Source: Natrinema pallidum DSM 3751
GTDB lineage: Archaea; Halobacteriota; Halobacteria; Halobacteriales; Natrialbaceae
Length of the DNA: 41,423 nt
Direction of reading: 5' to 3'
Assembly (NCBI RefSeq): GCF_000337615.1
Contig: NZ_AOII01000014.1
Location: 1 to 41,423, forward strand
Below are positions 1 through 8,145 of the stretch, one piece after another (the first letter of the stretch is position 1; each line of letters opens with the position of its first letter). Under the pieces are notes generated by a model. That model was not told where the DNA came from. It made no database searches and was given only the letters and a program-made list of their open reading frames with translations. The position numbers and the translations under genes are program-made.

Positions 1-2
1 AC

Positions 3-284
3 CCGCCGGAGCGGCAGGCTGCCCACGAGCGTTCCCACGTCGCCGGCGTGCAGGCGCTGCTCGGTAGCATCGAAACCGACGGCTCTGCGTTAGCGTACCG
101 AGACGACACGCGCGAACACTGCATGATCGAACGGCTCGCAGACCTCCGGTCGGAGCCGGGTGACGTCGTCGCCGTCGTCGGCGTCGATCACCTCGAGCGA
201 CTCGCGACGGCGCTGTCGGCGTCCGGCCGGCGCGTTCCGACCGGCGACGAACGCGCTCCCGCGATAGCGGAACCCGACCGGTAG
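3..284 (+). CDS. C-terminal end of a TraB-like protein (5' end outside window)
   Basis: The reading frame is open from the first bases of the window, so the true start lies upstream; a GTG at 48 is in frame but is probably internal. The visible 93 residues contain a stretch in which a residue run REHCMIERLADL is followed by VVAVVGVDHLERL. This resembles the end of TraB/PrgY-type domains, where a helix with an Arg/Glu is followed by a hydrophobic strand and a GxxH turn. The stop codon abuts the convergent HalOD1 gene with no spacer. The family call rests on a short fragment and is tentative; the coding call is firmer because of the acidic haloarchaeal composition. Confidence 0.55.
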   Translation, partial: PPERQAAHERSHVAGVQALLGSIETDGSALAYRDDTREHCMIERLADLRSEPGDVVAVVGVDHLERLATALSASGRRVPTGDERAPAIAEPDR

Positions 285-599
285 TTAGCGTCGCGCGGGC
301 GGTTCGATCAGGATCTCGCCCGTGTCCCTGATCGTGACGTGGTGGCCCGCGACGACGACGGTGAGCGTGCCGCCGGCCCGCGGCGTGCCGTCGTGGCGCG
401 GTCGGAAGAGTTGGTTCAGTGCGTCCGGATCGACGGCATCGTACAGCGAGAGACGGCTGTCGGTCACATCGACGCCCAGACAGTCGGCCAGCGCGTGGAC
501 GACGGTCGTACTGAGCGTCGCCGATCCGTTCGGGTCGTGCGTGGCGCGATACAGGGATGGAGAGCGGGACTGCGAGGGGGAGGGAGCGTATCCGTTCAT
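285..599 (-). CDS. HalOD1 output domain protein
   Basis: A 104-residue protein whose core matches the halobacterial output domain 1 family: a helix like LSTTVVHALADCLGVD, then SLYDAVDPDALNQLF, then a two-strand segment ending in VTIRDTGEILI. These small proteins are thought to act in haloarchaeal signal transduction, but no reaction is known. It stands alone, converges on the upstream TraB-like gene with zero spacing, and is preceded on its own strand by an AT-rich stretch (about 620-640) that could hold its promoter. Family assignment is from sequence pattern; function is unknown. Confidence 0.8.
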   Translation of the reverse strand: MNGYAPSPSQSRSPSLYRATHDPNGSATLSTTVVHALADCLGVDVTDSRLSLYDAVDPDALNQLFRPRHDGTPRAGGTLTVVVAGHHVTIRDTGEILIEPPARR

Positions 600-804
600 C
601 GTCGCATCCCACTCTCTTTTTGAAGACTAAAAGCTTAATCGTTCATTACTGGCAGAAAAAGGCTAGCCGAGCGCATGAATTGGTCATTTATGAAGAAATT
701 CACCGTGGTATGAACGGGGCGAAACGAACGGATGCATCACGTCGGTTCACTCAAAACCGGACGGCGACCCCGGTGGACCACGATCGCCGGCCGCTCGAGC
801 GAGG
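600..804. other. Intergenic region with HalOD1 promoter
   Basis: About 205 bp between the HalOD1 start and the end of the next minus-strand gene. The AT-rich piece around 620-645, read on the minus strand as a TTAAGCTTTTA-like box, is the likely TATA element for HalOD1. I see no further gene. Confidence 0.4.
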
Positions 805-1134
805 TCACTGCCGCAGTCCGGAGATGCAGTTCCAGCAGTAGGTGAACGTCTGGTCGGCCTCGTTTCGCGCGCCGCAGTGGGGACAACGGATCGTCTCCCC
901 GTCGAAATCGGGTTCGCGGTCCTCGTCAACCTGGTCGGCGTCGCCGATGTCGTCGGATGCGCGGGGGAACCGATCCGGACCGGCCGAGGACCGCATGCTC
1001 GCGCGGTTCGGATCGGCGAGCGACGGCGTCCGCTCGCCGTCCCCGTCGTCACGGCGGACGTACAGGTAGTACAGTAACAGGTGTAAGAGGGCGAATAAGA
1101 CGACGTAGCCGATGAGCCAGCCCCAGAGCTCCAT
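805..1134 (-). CDS. Small membrane protein with C-terminal zinc ribbon (DUF7577-like)
   Basis: A 109-residue protein. Residues 3-26 form one hydrophobic membrane segment, followed by a basic RR patch, a long acidic linker, and a zinc-ribbon-like C-terminus with Cys at about 84, 87, 100 and 103 (CPHC and CWNC pairs). I chose the ATG at 1134 rather than the GTG one codon upstream. This arrangement is common in haloarchaeal proteins of unknown function (DUF7577 type). The ribbon would face the cytoplasm if the N-terminus is outside. No partner can be inferred from neighbours. Confidence 0.75.
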   Translation of the reverse strand: MELWGWLIGYVVLFALLHLLLYYLYVRRDDGDGERTPSLADPNRASMRSSAGPDRFPRASDDIGDADQVDEDREPDFDGETIRCPHCGARNEADQTFTYCWNCISGLRQ

Positions 1135-1437
1135 CACTGTGTGCTACGTCCTCGAGCCACTTGGATATTCCTTGAGTTCCGAGCCGAAGAGAGTCAGGCG
1201 GACGGAACGGTTCGCCGTCGGCGCGCGGACCCGCCCGTTCGCTCGCCGCTCCTACCGGTCGAAGACGACCCCGGCGATTCGGTGATCGATTCGAGGGGTC
1301 CGACCATCGGGCCCAGCATGCGTAATGATGACACTACTATCGGTGTCCCGAACGTCTTCCTGCTCGAGCGCTCGAGGGTCAAAGATCCGTTTGAGCTTGG
1401 GATGGGTTTTTTTCATACCCTTTTGTATCGGTCACCT

Positions 1438-2205
1438 ATGGATCGAAGACAGTTCCTGACGGCATCGAGTGTCGGCGTCGCAGCGACGGTCGCGGGCTGT
1501 ATGGGAAGCCCGCTCAGTAGTACCGAGACCGATTCGACGAACCCAGGATCAGCAGCCGACGGGGACGGGGACGGCGACGACGGTGAAATCACGGTCAGCG
1601 CCAGCGGCGAAGTCGAGGCGGAACCGGATAAGGCGATCGTCGACATCGGCGTCGAAGCCTCCGGTGACACCGCCGACGAAGTGACCAGCGCGCTCTCGAC
1701 CGGTGCCGACCGGCTTCGCACCGCGTTCGACGACCTCGGCATTCCCGACGAGAACATCGAAGAGGGCCGGTACCGGGTCCATCCCAACCACACTCGTGAC
1801 GGCGAGACCGACGGGTTCGAGGGAGCTCACTCGTTCGAGGTGACGCTCACCGATACGAGCCGTGTCGGCGAAGTCATCGACGCGTCGGTCGAGGCCGGTG
1901 CCAACAATATCGGTCGAGTGAACTTCACCCTCCAGGAAGAGTCCAAGTCCGAACTCCGAAAGGATGCGATCGACGCCGCGTTGGCGAACGCCGACGAGGA
2001 GGCGAGCCACATCGCGGACAACCGCGAGGTCGAACTCGAGGGAACGACATCCGTCACAACCGGTGACGTACGGGTCCATACGGTTCGGTACGATAACATG
2101 TCCGCCGAGGACTCGGCGGGCAACGCAGCGCCGCCGACGGAGATCAATGCGGACCCCGTCACCGTCAGCGCCAGCGCGACGGTGACCTACGAGTTCGCCA
2201 CGTGA
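1438..2205 (+). CDS. SIMPL-domain (DUF541) Tat lipoprotein
   Basis: A 255-residue predicted lipoprotein. It begins with a twin-arginine signal (DRRQFL), a hydrophobic stretch and a lipobox ending in Cys21 (VAGC), then a low-complexity Gly/Asp linker. From about residue 45 the sequence fits the SIMPL/DUF541 family: an ITVSASGEVEAEPDKAIVDIGVE start, GIPDENIEEGRYRV in the middle and a C-terminal strand TVSASATVTYEF. A longer frame is open from 1141, but the ATG at 1438 starts exactly at the signal peptide and is preceded by a T-rich box (about 1409-1425). The role of the family is poorly known; it is cell-surface anchored here. Confidence 0.85.
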   Translation: MDRRQFLTASSVGVAATVAGCMGSPLSSTETDSTNPGSAADGDGDGDDGEITVSASGEVEAEPDKAIVDIGVEASGDTADEVTSALSTGADRLRTAFDDLGIPDENIEEGRYRVHPNHTRDGETDGFEGAHSFEVTLTDTSRVGEVIDASVEAGANNIGRVNFTLQEESKSELRKDAIDAALANADEEASHIADNREVELEGTTSVTTGDVRVHTVRYDNMSAEDSAGNAAPPTEINADPVTVSASATVTYEFAT

Positions 2206-2444
2206 GGCGGCGGGACGAGCGACGCCGCCGGCAGTGAACTGACCGCGGTGGAGAACGACCGGGTCCTCGCCAGCGGCATGCGATACCTGGGACCGATCAT
2301 GAACTTCTTCTAACTCGAGATGACGGCCAAACGGCTCTCTCGAGCGGTTCTGACGGTTTCGAGAACAGGGAACAGTGCACCTACGCAGTCAGCAGTCGTC
2401 CACGACGCGACGAAAGCGGGCGAGCCGCGATCAGTCGGTGGCCG
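2206..2444. other. Convergent intergenic region
   Basis: About 240 bp between the ends of the SIMPL gene and carA. No gene, repeat or convincing hairpin seen. Confidence 0.4.
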
Positions 2445-3524
2445 TCAGTCGTCGGCCGGAACGGCTCGCGTGTCCGCTCGCCCGGAAGCCATGGCGAGCA
2501 CGTCGTCGAAGAAGTCGAGGGTGTCCTCCGGGCCGGGGTTGGCCTCGGGGTGGTACTGGCGGGTGAGCACGTCGTACTCGATACCGTCGATTCCCTCGGG
2601 CGTGTCGTCGTTGACGTTGATCTGGGTGATCTCGAGGTGGTCGCCCGGGTCGGCGACGGTGTAGCCGTGATTCTGGGTCGTCATGACGACCTGCCCGGAC
2701 TCGAGGTCGAGAACGGGCTGGTTGACGCCGCGGTGGCCGAAGGTCATCTTCTCGGTCGACCCGCCGAGGGCCTCGGCGACGATCTGCTGGCCGAGACAGA
2801 TGCCGGCGACGGGCGTGTCCTCGACGAACGCCTCGACGAGCGTGATCGCCCCCTCGAAGTTGACCGGATCGCCGGGGCCGTTCGAGATGAAGAGGAGGTC
2901 GGGGTCGACGGCCTCGACGGTCTCGACGGCCGCGTCGTAGGGGAACACGTGGACGGTCGCATCGCGTGCGAGCAGCGAGTCGACGATCGAGCCCTTCGCG
3001 CCGCAGTCGATCAGGGCGACCGTCTCGCCGTCGTTGTCCGTGCCGTGGACGACCGGCTCGTCGACGCTGACCTGCGCGCCGATGTCGGTGTGGTCGCTCA
3101 TGGCCGTGCAGGCCTCGAGTTGCTCGAGCGCGTCTTCCTCGGTGACATCCTCGCCGACGGCGATGCCACACTTCATCGCGCCGCCGTCGCGGATGTCCGT
3201 GACGACATCGCGGGTGTCGAGGTGGTCGACCGCCGGGACTCCCTCGCGTTCGAACCAGTCGACGATCTCGTCGGTGAACTCCTTGGCGATCGCGGCGCGC
3301 GGATGGATGCGGTCGTCCTCGAACCGCTCCTCGCGGACGCCGTAGTTGCCGATCAGCGGGTAGGAGAACGTGAGAATCTGTTCCTCGTAAGAGGGGTCGG
3401 TCAGGCTCTCCTCGTAGCCAGTGTACGCTGTCGTGAACACGATTTCGCCGCGGGCCGTCCCGTCGGCACGACCACGCCCGTCGAGTACGTGGCCGCCTTC
3501 CAGTGCGACGTAGGCTTCCGTCAT
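2445..3524 (-). CDS. carA: Carbamoyl-phosphate synthase small subunit
   Basis: A 359-residue glutaminase subunit that hydrolyses glutamine and passes ammonia to CarB for carbamoyl phosphate, feeding pyrimidine and arginine synthesis. The N-terminal CPSase small-chain domain (about 1-140) is followed by a class I glutamine amidotransferase domain with SNGPGDP (214-220), the nucleophile elbow GICLGQQ with Cys243, and the His325/Glu327 pair in QYHPEANPGP. Length is normal. It is transcribed divergently from an Lrp/AsnC regulator; a TATA-like element (about 3550-3558 read on the minus strand) sits a suitable distance for a leaderless transcript. carB is not in the window. Confidence 0.97.
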   Translation of the reverse strand: MTEAYVALEGGHVLDGRGRADGTARGEIVFTTAYTGYEESLTDPSYEEQILTFSYPLIGNYGVREERFEDDRIHPRAAIAKEFTDEIVDWFEREGVPAVDHLDTRDVVTDIRDGGAMKCGIAVGEDVTEEDALEQLEACTAMSDHTDIGAQVSVDEPVVHGTDNDGETVALIDCGAKGSIVDSLLARDATVHVFPYDAAVETVEAVDPDLLFISNGPGDPVNFEGAITLVEAFVEDTPVAGICLGQQIVAEALGGSTEKMTFGHRGVNQPVLDLESGQVVMTTQNHGYTVADPGDHLEITQINVNDDTPEGIDGIEYDVLTRQYHPEANPGPEDTLDFFDDVLAMASGRADTRAVPADD

Positions 3525-3549
3525 TACGATCTACGTATCGGATGGACCA

Positions 3550-3558
3550 TCATAAGTG
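3550..3558 (-). promoter_or_regulatory. Candidate TATA box of carA
   Basis: Reads ACTTATGATG-like on the minus strand, about 26-34 nt before the carA ATG at 3524, consistent with a leaderless haloarchaeal promoter. Confidence 0.45.
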
Positions 3559-3575
3559 TTGTCTTCGAAGCTCAG

Positions 3576-3590
3576 TTACGATTTTCGTAA
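3576..3590. promoter_or_regulatory. Palindrome TTACGATTTTCGTAA, candidate Lrp operator
   Basis: Perfect 6-bp arms TTACGA/TCGTAA around a 3-nt centre, lying in the 102-bp divergent spacer between carA and the Lrp/AsnC gene. It sits just upstream of the carA TATA box and near -37 relative to the regulator start. A related half site (TTACGATCTACGTATCGG-like) overlaps the carA start near 3524-3541. Palindrome is seen; binding by the adjacent regulator is inference. Confidence 0.5.
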
Positions 3591-3626
3591 TCGGTAAGTG
3601 CAGGTCACACGTAGGTTCGCATCTCC

Positions 3627-4040
3627 ATGGACGACCTGGACCGACAGATACTCGATATACTCCGGCGGGACAGTCGCACGCCGTACACCGAAATCGCCGA
3701 CGAGGTCGGCACGAGCGAGGGCACCGTCCGCAACCGCGTCGAGCGCATGCTGGACGACGACGTAATCGAACGCTTCACGATTTCGACCCGGACCGGCAAC
3801 GTGCAGGCGATGCTCGAGATCAGCGTCGCGGTCGATGTCGATACCAAAGGGGTCTCCGAGCGGATGGCCGAGTGGGACGAGGTCGACTTCGTCTGGATGG
3901 TCTCCGGCGAGCAAGACGTCGTGCTCGTGGTCGACGCCGCCGACACGCGCGGGGTCAACGATCTCATTACGAAAGCCCGCGATCAGGAGGAGGTCGTGAG
4001 CACGAAAACGCGATTGATTCTGGACGAGGAACTCGGCTAA
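3627..4040 (+). CDS. Lrp/AsnC family transcriptional regulator
   Basis: A 137-residue regulator. The N-terminus (about 1-50, DDLDRQILDILRRDSR then TEIADEVGTSEGTVRNRVERM) is the standard AsnC helix-turn-helix, and residues about 60-135 form the RAM/ligand-binding ferredoxin-like domain (VSGEQDVVLVVDA). It is divergent from carA, with a palindrome between the two starts. Such proteins typically sense amino acids; control of carbamoyl-phosphate synthesis and its own gene is the natural inference but is not shown. Confidence 0.93.
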   Translation: MDDLDRQILDILRRDSRTPYTEIADEVGTSEGTVRNRVERMLDDDVIERFTISTRTGNVQAMLEISVAVDVDTKGVSERMAEWDEVDFVWMVSGEQDVVLVVDAADTRGVNDLITKARDQEEVVSTKTRLILDEELG

Positions 4041-4172
4041 CGATCGACACCGAGAGTCCGCCTCGTCACGGTGTCGGTGGTGTAGTCGCGCGTTCCGTCC
4101 GAGTGCCCGTCATCGACCTGCTCTCGTGGGTCATCCCCGACGGCTCGACGGGCGGCCGCAACGGCGGTGACC

Positions 4173-4895
4173 CTACCGGTCGGCGGTCTCTTCCTCGCCC
4201 GGCGGGGTTCCCACGCCGGGCGTCGGCCGGTCGATCGCGTCGATCACTCCCTTGCGATCGTGGATCATGCGGTACGCCCGCCGCAGCAGGCTATCGAACC
4301 CGGTCCGCGACACGGTCGCGCTCACCCGGCCGTCGCGGATCGCGTCGACGACGGACGCGGGCGTGAGTCGGTCGGCTTCGACGATCGTGTACGCTCGCCC
4401 CACCTCGAAGGGGTAGTGCGCATCGCTGCCGCCGACCAGCGGGAGGTCCCGTTCGTCGGCCAACTCCTCGACCAGCGGCTGCGAACGCGGGTGTTTGCCG
4501 TTGACTTCGATCGCGTCGAAGGGAACCTCCTCGAGTTCCCGGACCGTGCTGTTTCGGAAGGGGTGGGCGACGATCGCGGCGCAGTCCCGATCGCGTGCCA
4601 GCGCGACCGCCTCCGCGGGGGAGAGCGCGCCGGGTTTCGTCGCATGGGGCGGATCGGGGCCGACGACGAGGACGTGACCGCGGTCGGTCGTGATCTCGAT
4701 GCCCGGCAGCGTCTCGATGTCGGGAGATGGGTCGAACGCCGTGTAGTAGTCGTGGTTGGTCGTCGCGACGCCGTCGAGGTCCCGTCGCTTGGCCATCTCG
4801 GCGAGCAAGCGGACGCCCAGCGGGTCGTACCGATCGCCGAGCGAGCGCCGCCCATGGAAGAACCGCGTGTGCGCGTGGAGATCGATCGCGTACAT
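4173..4895 (-). CDS. PHP-domain phosphoesterase
   Basis: A 240-residue protein starting at an ATG that opens directly into the PHP motif: DLHAHTRFFHGRR with His7 and His9, later TTNHDYYTAFD, GIEITT, IVAHPFRN and GGSDAHYPFEVGRAYT, which carry the expected His and Asp metal ligands. The frame stays open far upstream (to 5441), but that part overlaps the divergent kinase gene and is its shadow. PHP proteins are metal-dependent phosphoesterases; the substrate is unknown. It is 54 bp from the divergent diacylglycerol-kinase-family gene, so the two may share control. Confidence 0.9.
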   Translation of the reverse strand: MYAIDLHAHTRFFHGRRSLGDRYDPLGVRLLAEMAKRRDLDGVATTNHDYYTAFDPSPDIETLPGIEITTDRGHVLVVGPDPPHATKPGALSPAEAVALARDRDCAAIVAHPFRNSTVRELEEVPFDAIEVNGKHPRSQPLVEELADERDLPLVGGSDAHYPFEVGRAYTIVEADRLTPASVVDAIRDGRVSATVSRTGFDSLLRRAYRMIHDRKGVIDAIDRPTPGVGTPPGEEETADR

Positions 4896-4949
4896 GGGAG
4901 AGCAAACGCCGGGCAGACCCTTTTGCGTGCGGCCGGCATGGACGGCAGT

Positions 4950-5909
4950 ATGACACCCGGAAAGGGGAGCGACCGCGTGCTCATTCTCAACCCCGTCAGC
5001 GGGAGTGGCGACCACGTCGACGATGTCGTCGAACTCGCGGCCGACCACGGGTTCGAGATTCGACGGACCGAGCAGGGCGGCGACGCAAAGCAGTTCGCCC
5101 GCGAGGCCGCACCCGAGGCCACCCTCGTTGCCGCGGCCGGGGGCGACGGCACGCTCAACGCCGTCGTCAACGGCGTCGCCGCCGCGGACGCCCTCGAGAC
5201 GACGACCGTCGCCGTCGTCCCCGCGGGAACGGGCAACAACTTCGCGACCAACGTCGGAATTCGCGGCCTCGAGCACGCGTTTACCGTGATCGAGGACGGC
5301 CGACGGCGGACGGTCGACATCGCGACGGCGAACGATCGGTGCTTCGTCAACTCCTGTGTCGGCGGGATCACCGCCGAGGCGAGCAGCGAAACGACCACGG
5401 AGAGCAAGGCAGCCCTCGGCGTGCTCGCGTACGTGAAACACACTATCGAGACGGTCGGGGAGTTCGACTCACTTCCCCTGCGAGTGGAGACGGCCGCGGG
5501 TCCGAACGGCGAGACGGCCCGGTCCTGGGAGGGCGAGGCCCTGTTCGTCCTCATCGGGAACTGCCGACGGTTCACCGGCGCGCGGACGGCACAGGCGAAC
5601 GTCGAGGACGGCCTGCTCGAGGTCACGATCGTCGAGGACGCCGCGACGACCGACCTGCTCGAGGGTGCGGCCCTCGAAGGGCTGTTCGGGCGGGACAGTA
5701 CCCACATCGTCCGCCGGCGCACGCCCTCGCTGGCGATCGACAGTCGCGCGGACTCGATCGAGTACAGCCTCGACGGCGAGATCCTCGAGACCGAGACCGT
5801 TCGGATCGAGACGGACCCCGGCGCGCTCACGCTCCCCGTCGGCGACGATTACCGGCCCGACCCCGACGACGAGGAGCGATGGCCCATCGGAACGCCCGCG
5901 AATCAGTAG
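4950..5909 (+). CDS. Diacylglycerol kinase / YegS / sphingosine-kinase-like lipid kinase
   Basis: A 319-residue protein with the DAGK catalytic signature: LNPVSGSG near residue 13, AAAGGDGTLNAVVNG with GGDGT at 64-68, and VPAGTGNNFA at 90-99. The C-terminal lobe contains NCRRFTGART and the DGLLEVTIV and SLDGE elements of YegS-like kinases. I chose the ATG at 4950; an ATG four codons upstream (4938) is possible, but a T-rich box at 4920-4925 fits a leaderless start at 4950. It likely phosphorylates a membrane lipid, perhaps an archaeal isoprenoid alcohol. Substrate is inferred from family only. Confidence 0.88.
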   Translation: MTPGKGSDRVLILNPVSGSGDHVDDVVELAADHGFEIRRTEQGGDAKQFAREAAPEATLVAAAGGDGTLNAVVNGVAAADALETTTVAVVPAGTGNNFATNVGIRGLEHAFTVIEDGRRRTVDIATANDRCFVNSCVGGITAEASSETTTESKAALGVLAYVKHTIETVGEFDSLPLRVETAAGPNGETARSWEGEALFVLIGNCRRFTGARTAQANVEDGLLEVTIVEDAATTDLLEGAALEGLFGRDSTHIVRRRTPSLAIDSRADSIEYSLDGEILETETVRIETDPGALTLPVGDDYRPDPDDEERWPIGTPANQ

Positions 5910-5984
5910 CTCACCCTCCCTATCGATTCGAAACGGCCGCGACGAGACGATACTGGTTTCAAGAGTCGCCGTAATTGTGCGGGT

Positions 5985-6545
5985 ATGAGCACGCCGGAGG
6001 AGGACCTCGAACACGAGAACGCGGGGCAAGACGTCATCGCCGTCGATGCCGACGACACCGAACTCGAACTGGTCAACCGACTCGACGCCCACACCGGCGA
6101 CGGGATCCGCCATCGGGCCTTCACGTCGCTGGTCTTCGACGGCGAGGGGAACGTCCTGCTCGCCCAGCGCGCGCCGGACAAGCGCCTGTGGGGGACCTAC
6201 TGGGACGGCACCGTCGCCTCCCACCCCGTCGAGGGCCAGAGCCAGAAGGAGGCGACCCGCCAGCGACTCGAGGAGGAGCTGGGGATCACCCCCGATCAGT
6301 ACGACGACCTGGAACTGACCGACCGCTTCGAGTACAAGCGCTACTTCGAGAACGCTGGCGTCGAACACGAGGTCTGTGCCGTCCTACAGCTAACGCTGAC
6401 CGACCGCAGCCTCGATCCCAACGAGGAGGAGGTCGCCGGCCTGCTGTGGGTCCCCTACGAACGCCTCCACTCGAACCCGGAGTGGTACCGACAGCTGCGA
6501 CTCTGTCCGTGGTTCGAGATCGCGATGCGTCGGGACGTTCGGTAG
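5985..6545 (+). CDS. Nudix protein of the type 1 IPP isomerase family, catalytic Cys replaced
   Basis: A 186-residue protein aligning with type 1 isopentenyl-diphosphate delta-isomerase throughout: DAHTGDGIRHRAF (His36 and His43, equal to E. coli Idi His25 and His32), a motif GTVASHPV with His80, a Nudix-like helix EATRQRLEEELG, then VEHEVCAV with Glu127 and Glu129, and a C-terminal PWF. All metal ligands known for Idi have equivalents, but the catalytic Cys of NSVCGHP (Cys67 in E. coli) is Ala78 here. It could be an isomerase with altered chemistry or a hydrolase of a diphosphate. It stands alone between the kinase and the glycosyltransferase operon. Confidence 0.85.
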   Translation: MSTPEEDLEHENAGQDVIAVDADDTELELVNRLDAHTGDGIRHRAFTSLVFDGEGNVLLAQRAPDKRLWGTYWDGTVASHPVEGQSQKEATRQRLEEELGITPDQYDDLELTDRFEYKRYFENAGVEHEVCAVLQLTLTDRSLDPNEEEVAGLLWVPYERLHSNPEWYRQLRLCPWFEIAMRRDVR

Positions 6546-6738
6546 GACGGCGACCGAACAAGTACGCCGCGTGGCACGCCTCCGAACGCCTCGTCGCGAG
6601 TACCGCTTCCGTCCGAGACGACGCCGATCGAACCGGCCCGTTCGGGTCCTGAACCGGCGGCTTCAAGCTTCTCGCCGCGCTCGAGCAAGGTCCCTCTCGC
6701 GACCACACACTGTCCGGAAACAGTACACGAGCGGGAGG

Positions 6739-6746
6739 TTTATGAG
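6739..6746 (+). promoter_or_regulatory. Candidate TATA box of the GT4 operon
   Basis: TTTATGAG-like element about 31-38 nt before the ATG at 6777, giving a 5' leader of a few nucleotides at most. Confidence 0.4.
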
Positions 6747-6776
6747 GGAGTGCCCACACATGCAGGATAGACTGCG

Positions 6777-8144
6777 ATGGTCATGGGTACGCTGAGACGG
6801 CTGCTCCGGGGGAGTACGATCGCGTCGTCGGCGTCGGCGGGGTCGACTGCCGCGGGAGCGACGGCGGAGTCGGAGCCGTCGCCCGGTGGGGGGCGGCTCG
6901 CCGACGAGCCGCTCGAGATCTGTCTGTTGAGCTATCGATCGAACCCGTATTCGGGCGGCCAGGGCGTCTACGTCAAGTACCTGAGTCGGGCGCTGACCGA
7001 TCTCGGTCACTCCGTCGACGTCATCTCGGGGAAACCGTACCCCGACCTCGACGACGATGTCGGGCTGGTGAAACTGCCCGGCGAGAACGTCGTCGACGAA
7101 CTCGACCGGTTGGGCCAGTTCGAGCCGTCCTATCTGCGCGATCCGCTGGCTTTGTACGAGTGGCTGAGCGCGCTCACCGGCGGCTTTCCGGACCCGTACG
7201 CGTTCGGACGCCGCGTGATCGACTACTTCGAGACCCACCAGCCCGGCTACGACATCGTCCACGACAACCAGTCGCTCTGTCACGGGCTGTGTACCCTCCG
7301 CGAACGGGGCCACCCCGTCGTGGCGACCGTCCACCACCCGATCACCGTCGACCGCGACGCTGCGCTCGAGGCGGCCGACAGTTGGGGCGAGCGGCTGTTG
7401 ATCCGGCGCTGGTACCGATTCCTCCGGATGCAACGCGAGGTCGTCCAGGACCTGCCACACGTGTTGACAGTTTCCGAATCCGCCAAGCATCGCACCGTCA
7501 CCGACTTCGGGGCCGATCCGGAGTCCATCCGCGTCGTCCACAACGGCATCGACACCGACCTGTTCGAACCCGTCGAGCGCAGTCGCGACCGCCCGCGCGT
7601 GATGACGACCGTCAGCGCCGACGTGCCGCTGAAGGGAGCCCGGTACCTGCTCGAGGCGTTCGCGGCCATCCGCGAGGAGATCGACGCCGAACTCGTCGTC
7701 GTCGGCGAGTTCGACGAGGGCGGCGACTGCGACCGGCTGATCTCGGACCTGGGGATCGCGGACGCGATCGAGACCCACAGCGAGATCAGTTACGAGCGGA
7801 TGGTCGACCTCTACGGAACCGCCGATATCGCGGTCGTCCCCTCGGTCTACGAGGGGTTCGGGTTGCCGGCTGGCGAGGCGCTTGCCTGTGGCGTGCCGGT
7901 CGTCGCGACCACCGGCGGGGGGCTTCCCGAGGTGGTCGGCGACGCCGGCGTCCTCGTCGATCCGGGCGACGCCGACGCGCTGGCCGACGCGATCCGCAGC
8001 CTGCTCACGGACGGCGAGCGCCGGCGGCGACTCGGCGAGCGGGGGCGAGCGCGCATCGTCACGGAATTCGATTGGGAGCGGGCCGCCCGCGAGACGGTCC
8101 GGACGTATCGCGACGCCATCGAAACCCAGTCGCGGGGGCCCTGA
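6777..8144 (+). CDS. Family 4 glycosyltransferase
   Basis: A 455-residue GT-B fold glycosyltransferase. After an Ala/Ser-rich N-terminal tail (to about residue 45) comes ICLLSYRSNPYSGGQGVYVKYLSRAL, typical of the GT4 N-domain, then TVHHPIT and SESAKH. The C-domain has VVHNGIDTDLF, KGARYLLEAF and the EX7E element EGFGLPAGEALACGVPVV. It would move a sugar from a nucleotide donor to a lipid or polysaccharide acceptor in the cytoplasm. It heads a tight three-gene operon with a methyltransferase (1-nt gap) and a toroid protein (4-nt overlap). A second ATG two codons in is possible as start. Confidence 0.93.
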   Translation: MVMGTLRRLLRGSTIASSASAGSTAAGATAESEPSPGGGRLADEPLEICLLSYRSNPYSGGQGVYVKYLSRALTDLGHSVDVISGKPYPDLDDDVGLVKLPGENVVDELDRLGQFEPSYLRDPLALYEWLSALTGGFPDPYAFGRRVIDYFETHQPGYDIVHDNQSLCHGLCTLRERGHPVVATVHHPITVDRDAALEAADSWGERLLIRRWYRFLRMQREVVQDLPHVLTVSESAKHRTVTDFGADPESIRVVHNGIDTDLFEPVERSRDRPRVMTTVSADVPLKGARYLLEAFAAIREEIDAELVVVGEFDEGGDCDRLISDLGIADAIETHSEISYERMVDLYGTADIAVVPSVYEGFGLPAGEALACGVPVVATTGGGLPEVVGDAGVLVDPGDADALADAIRSLLTDGERRRRLGERGRARIVTEFDWERAARETVRTYRDAIETQSRGP

Positions 8145-8145
8145 C

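Noticed and set aside
4167-4937. Upstream extension of the lipid kinase frame
   Set aside because: It overlaps the divergent PHP gene completely; the kinase motifs begin only after 4950.
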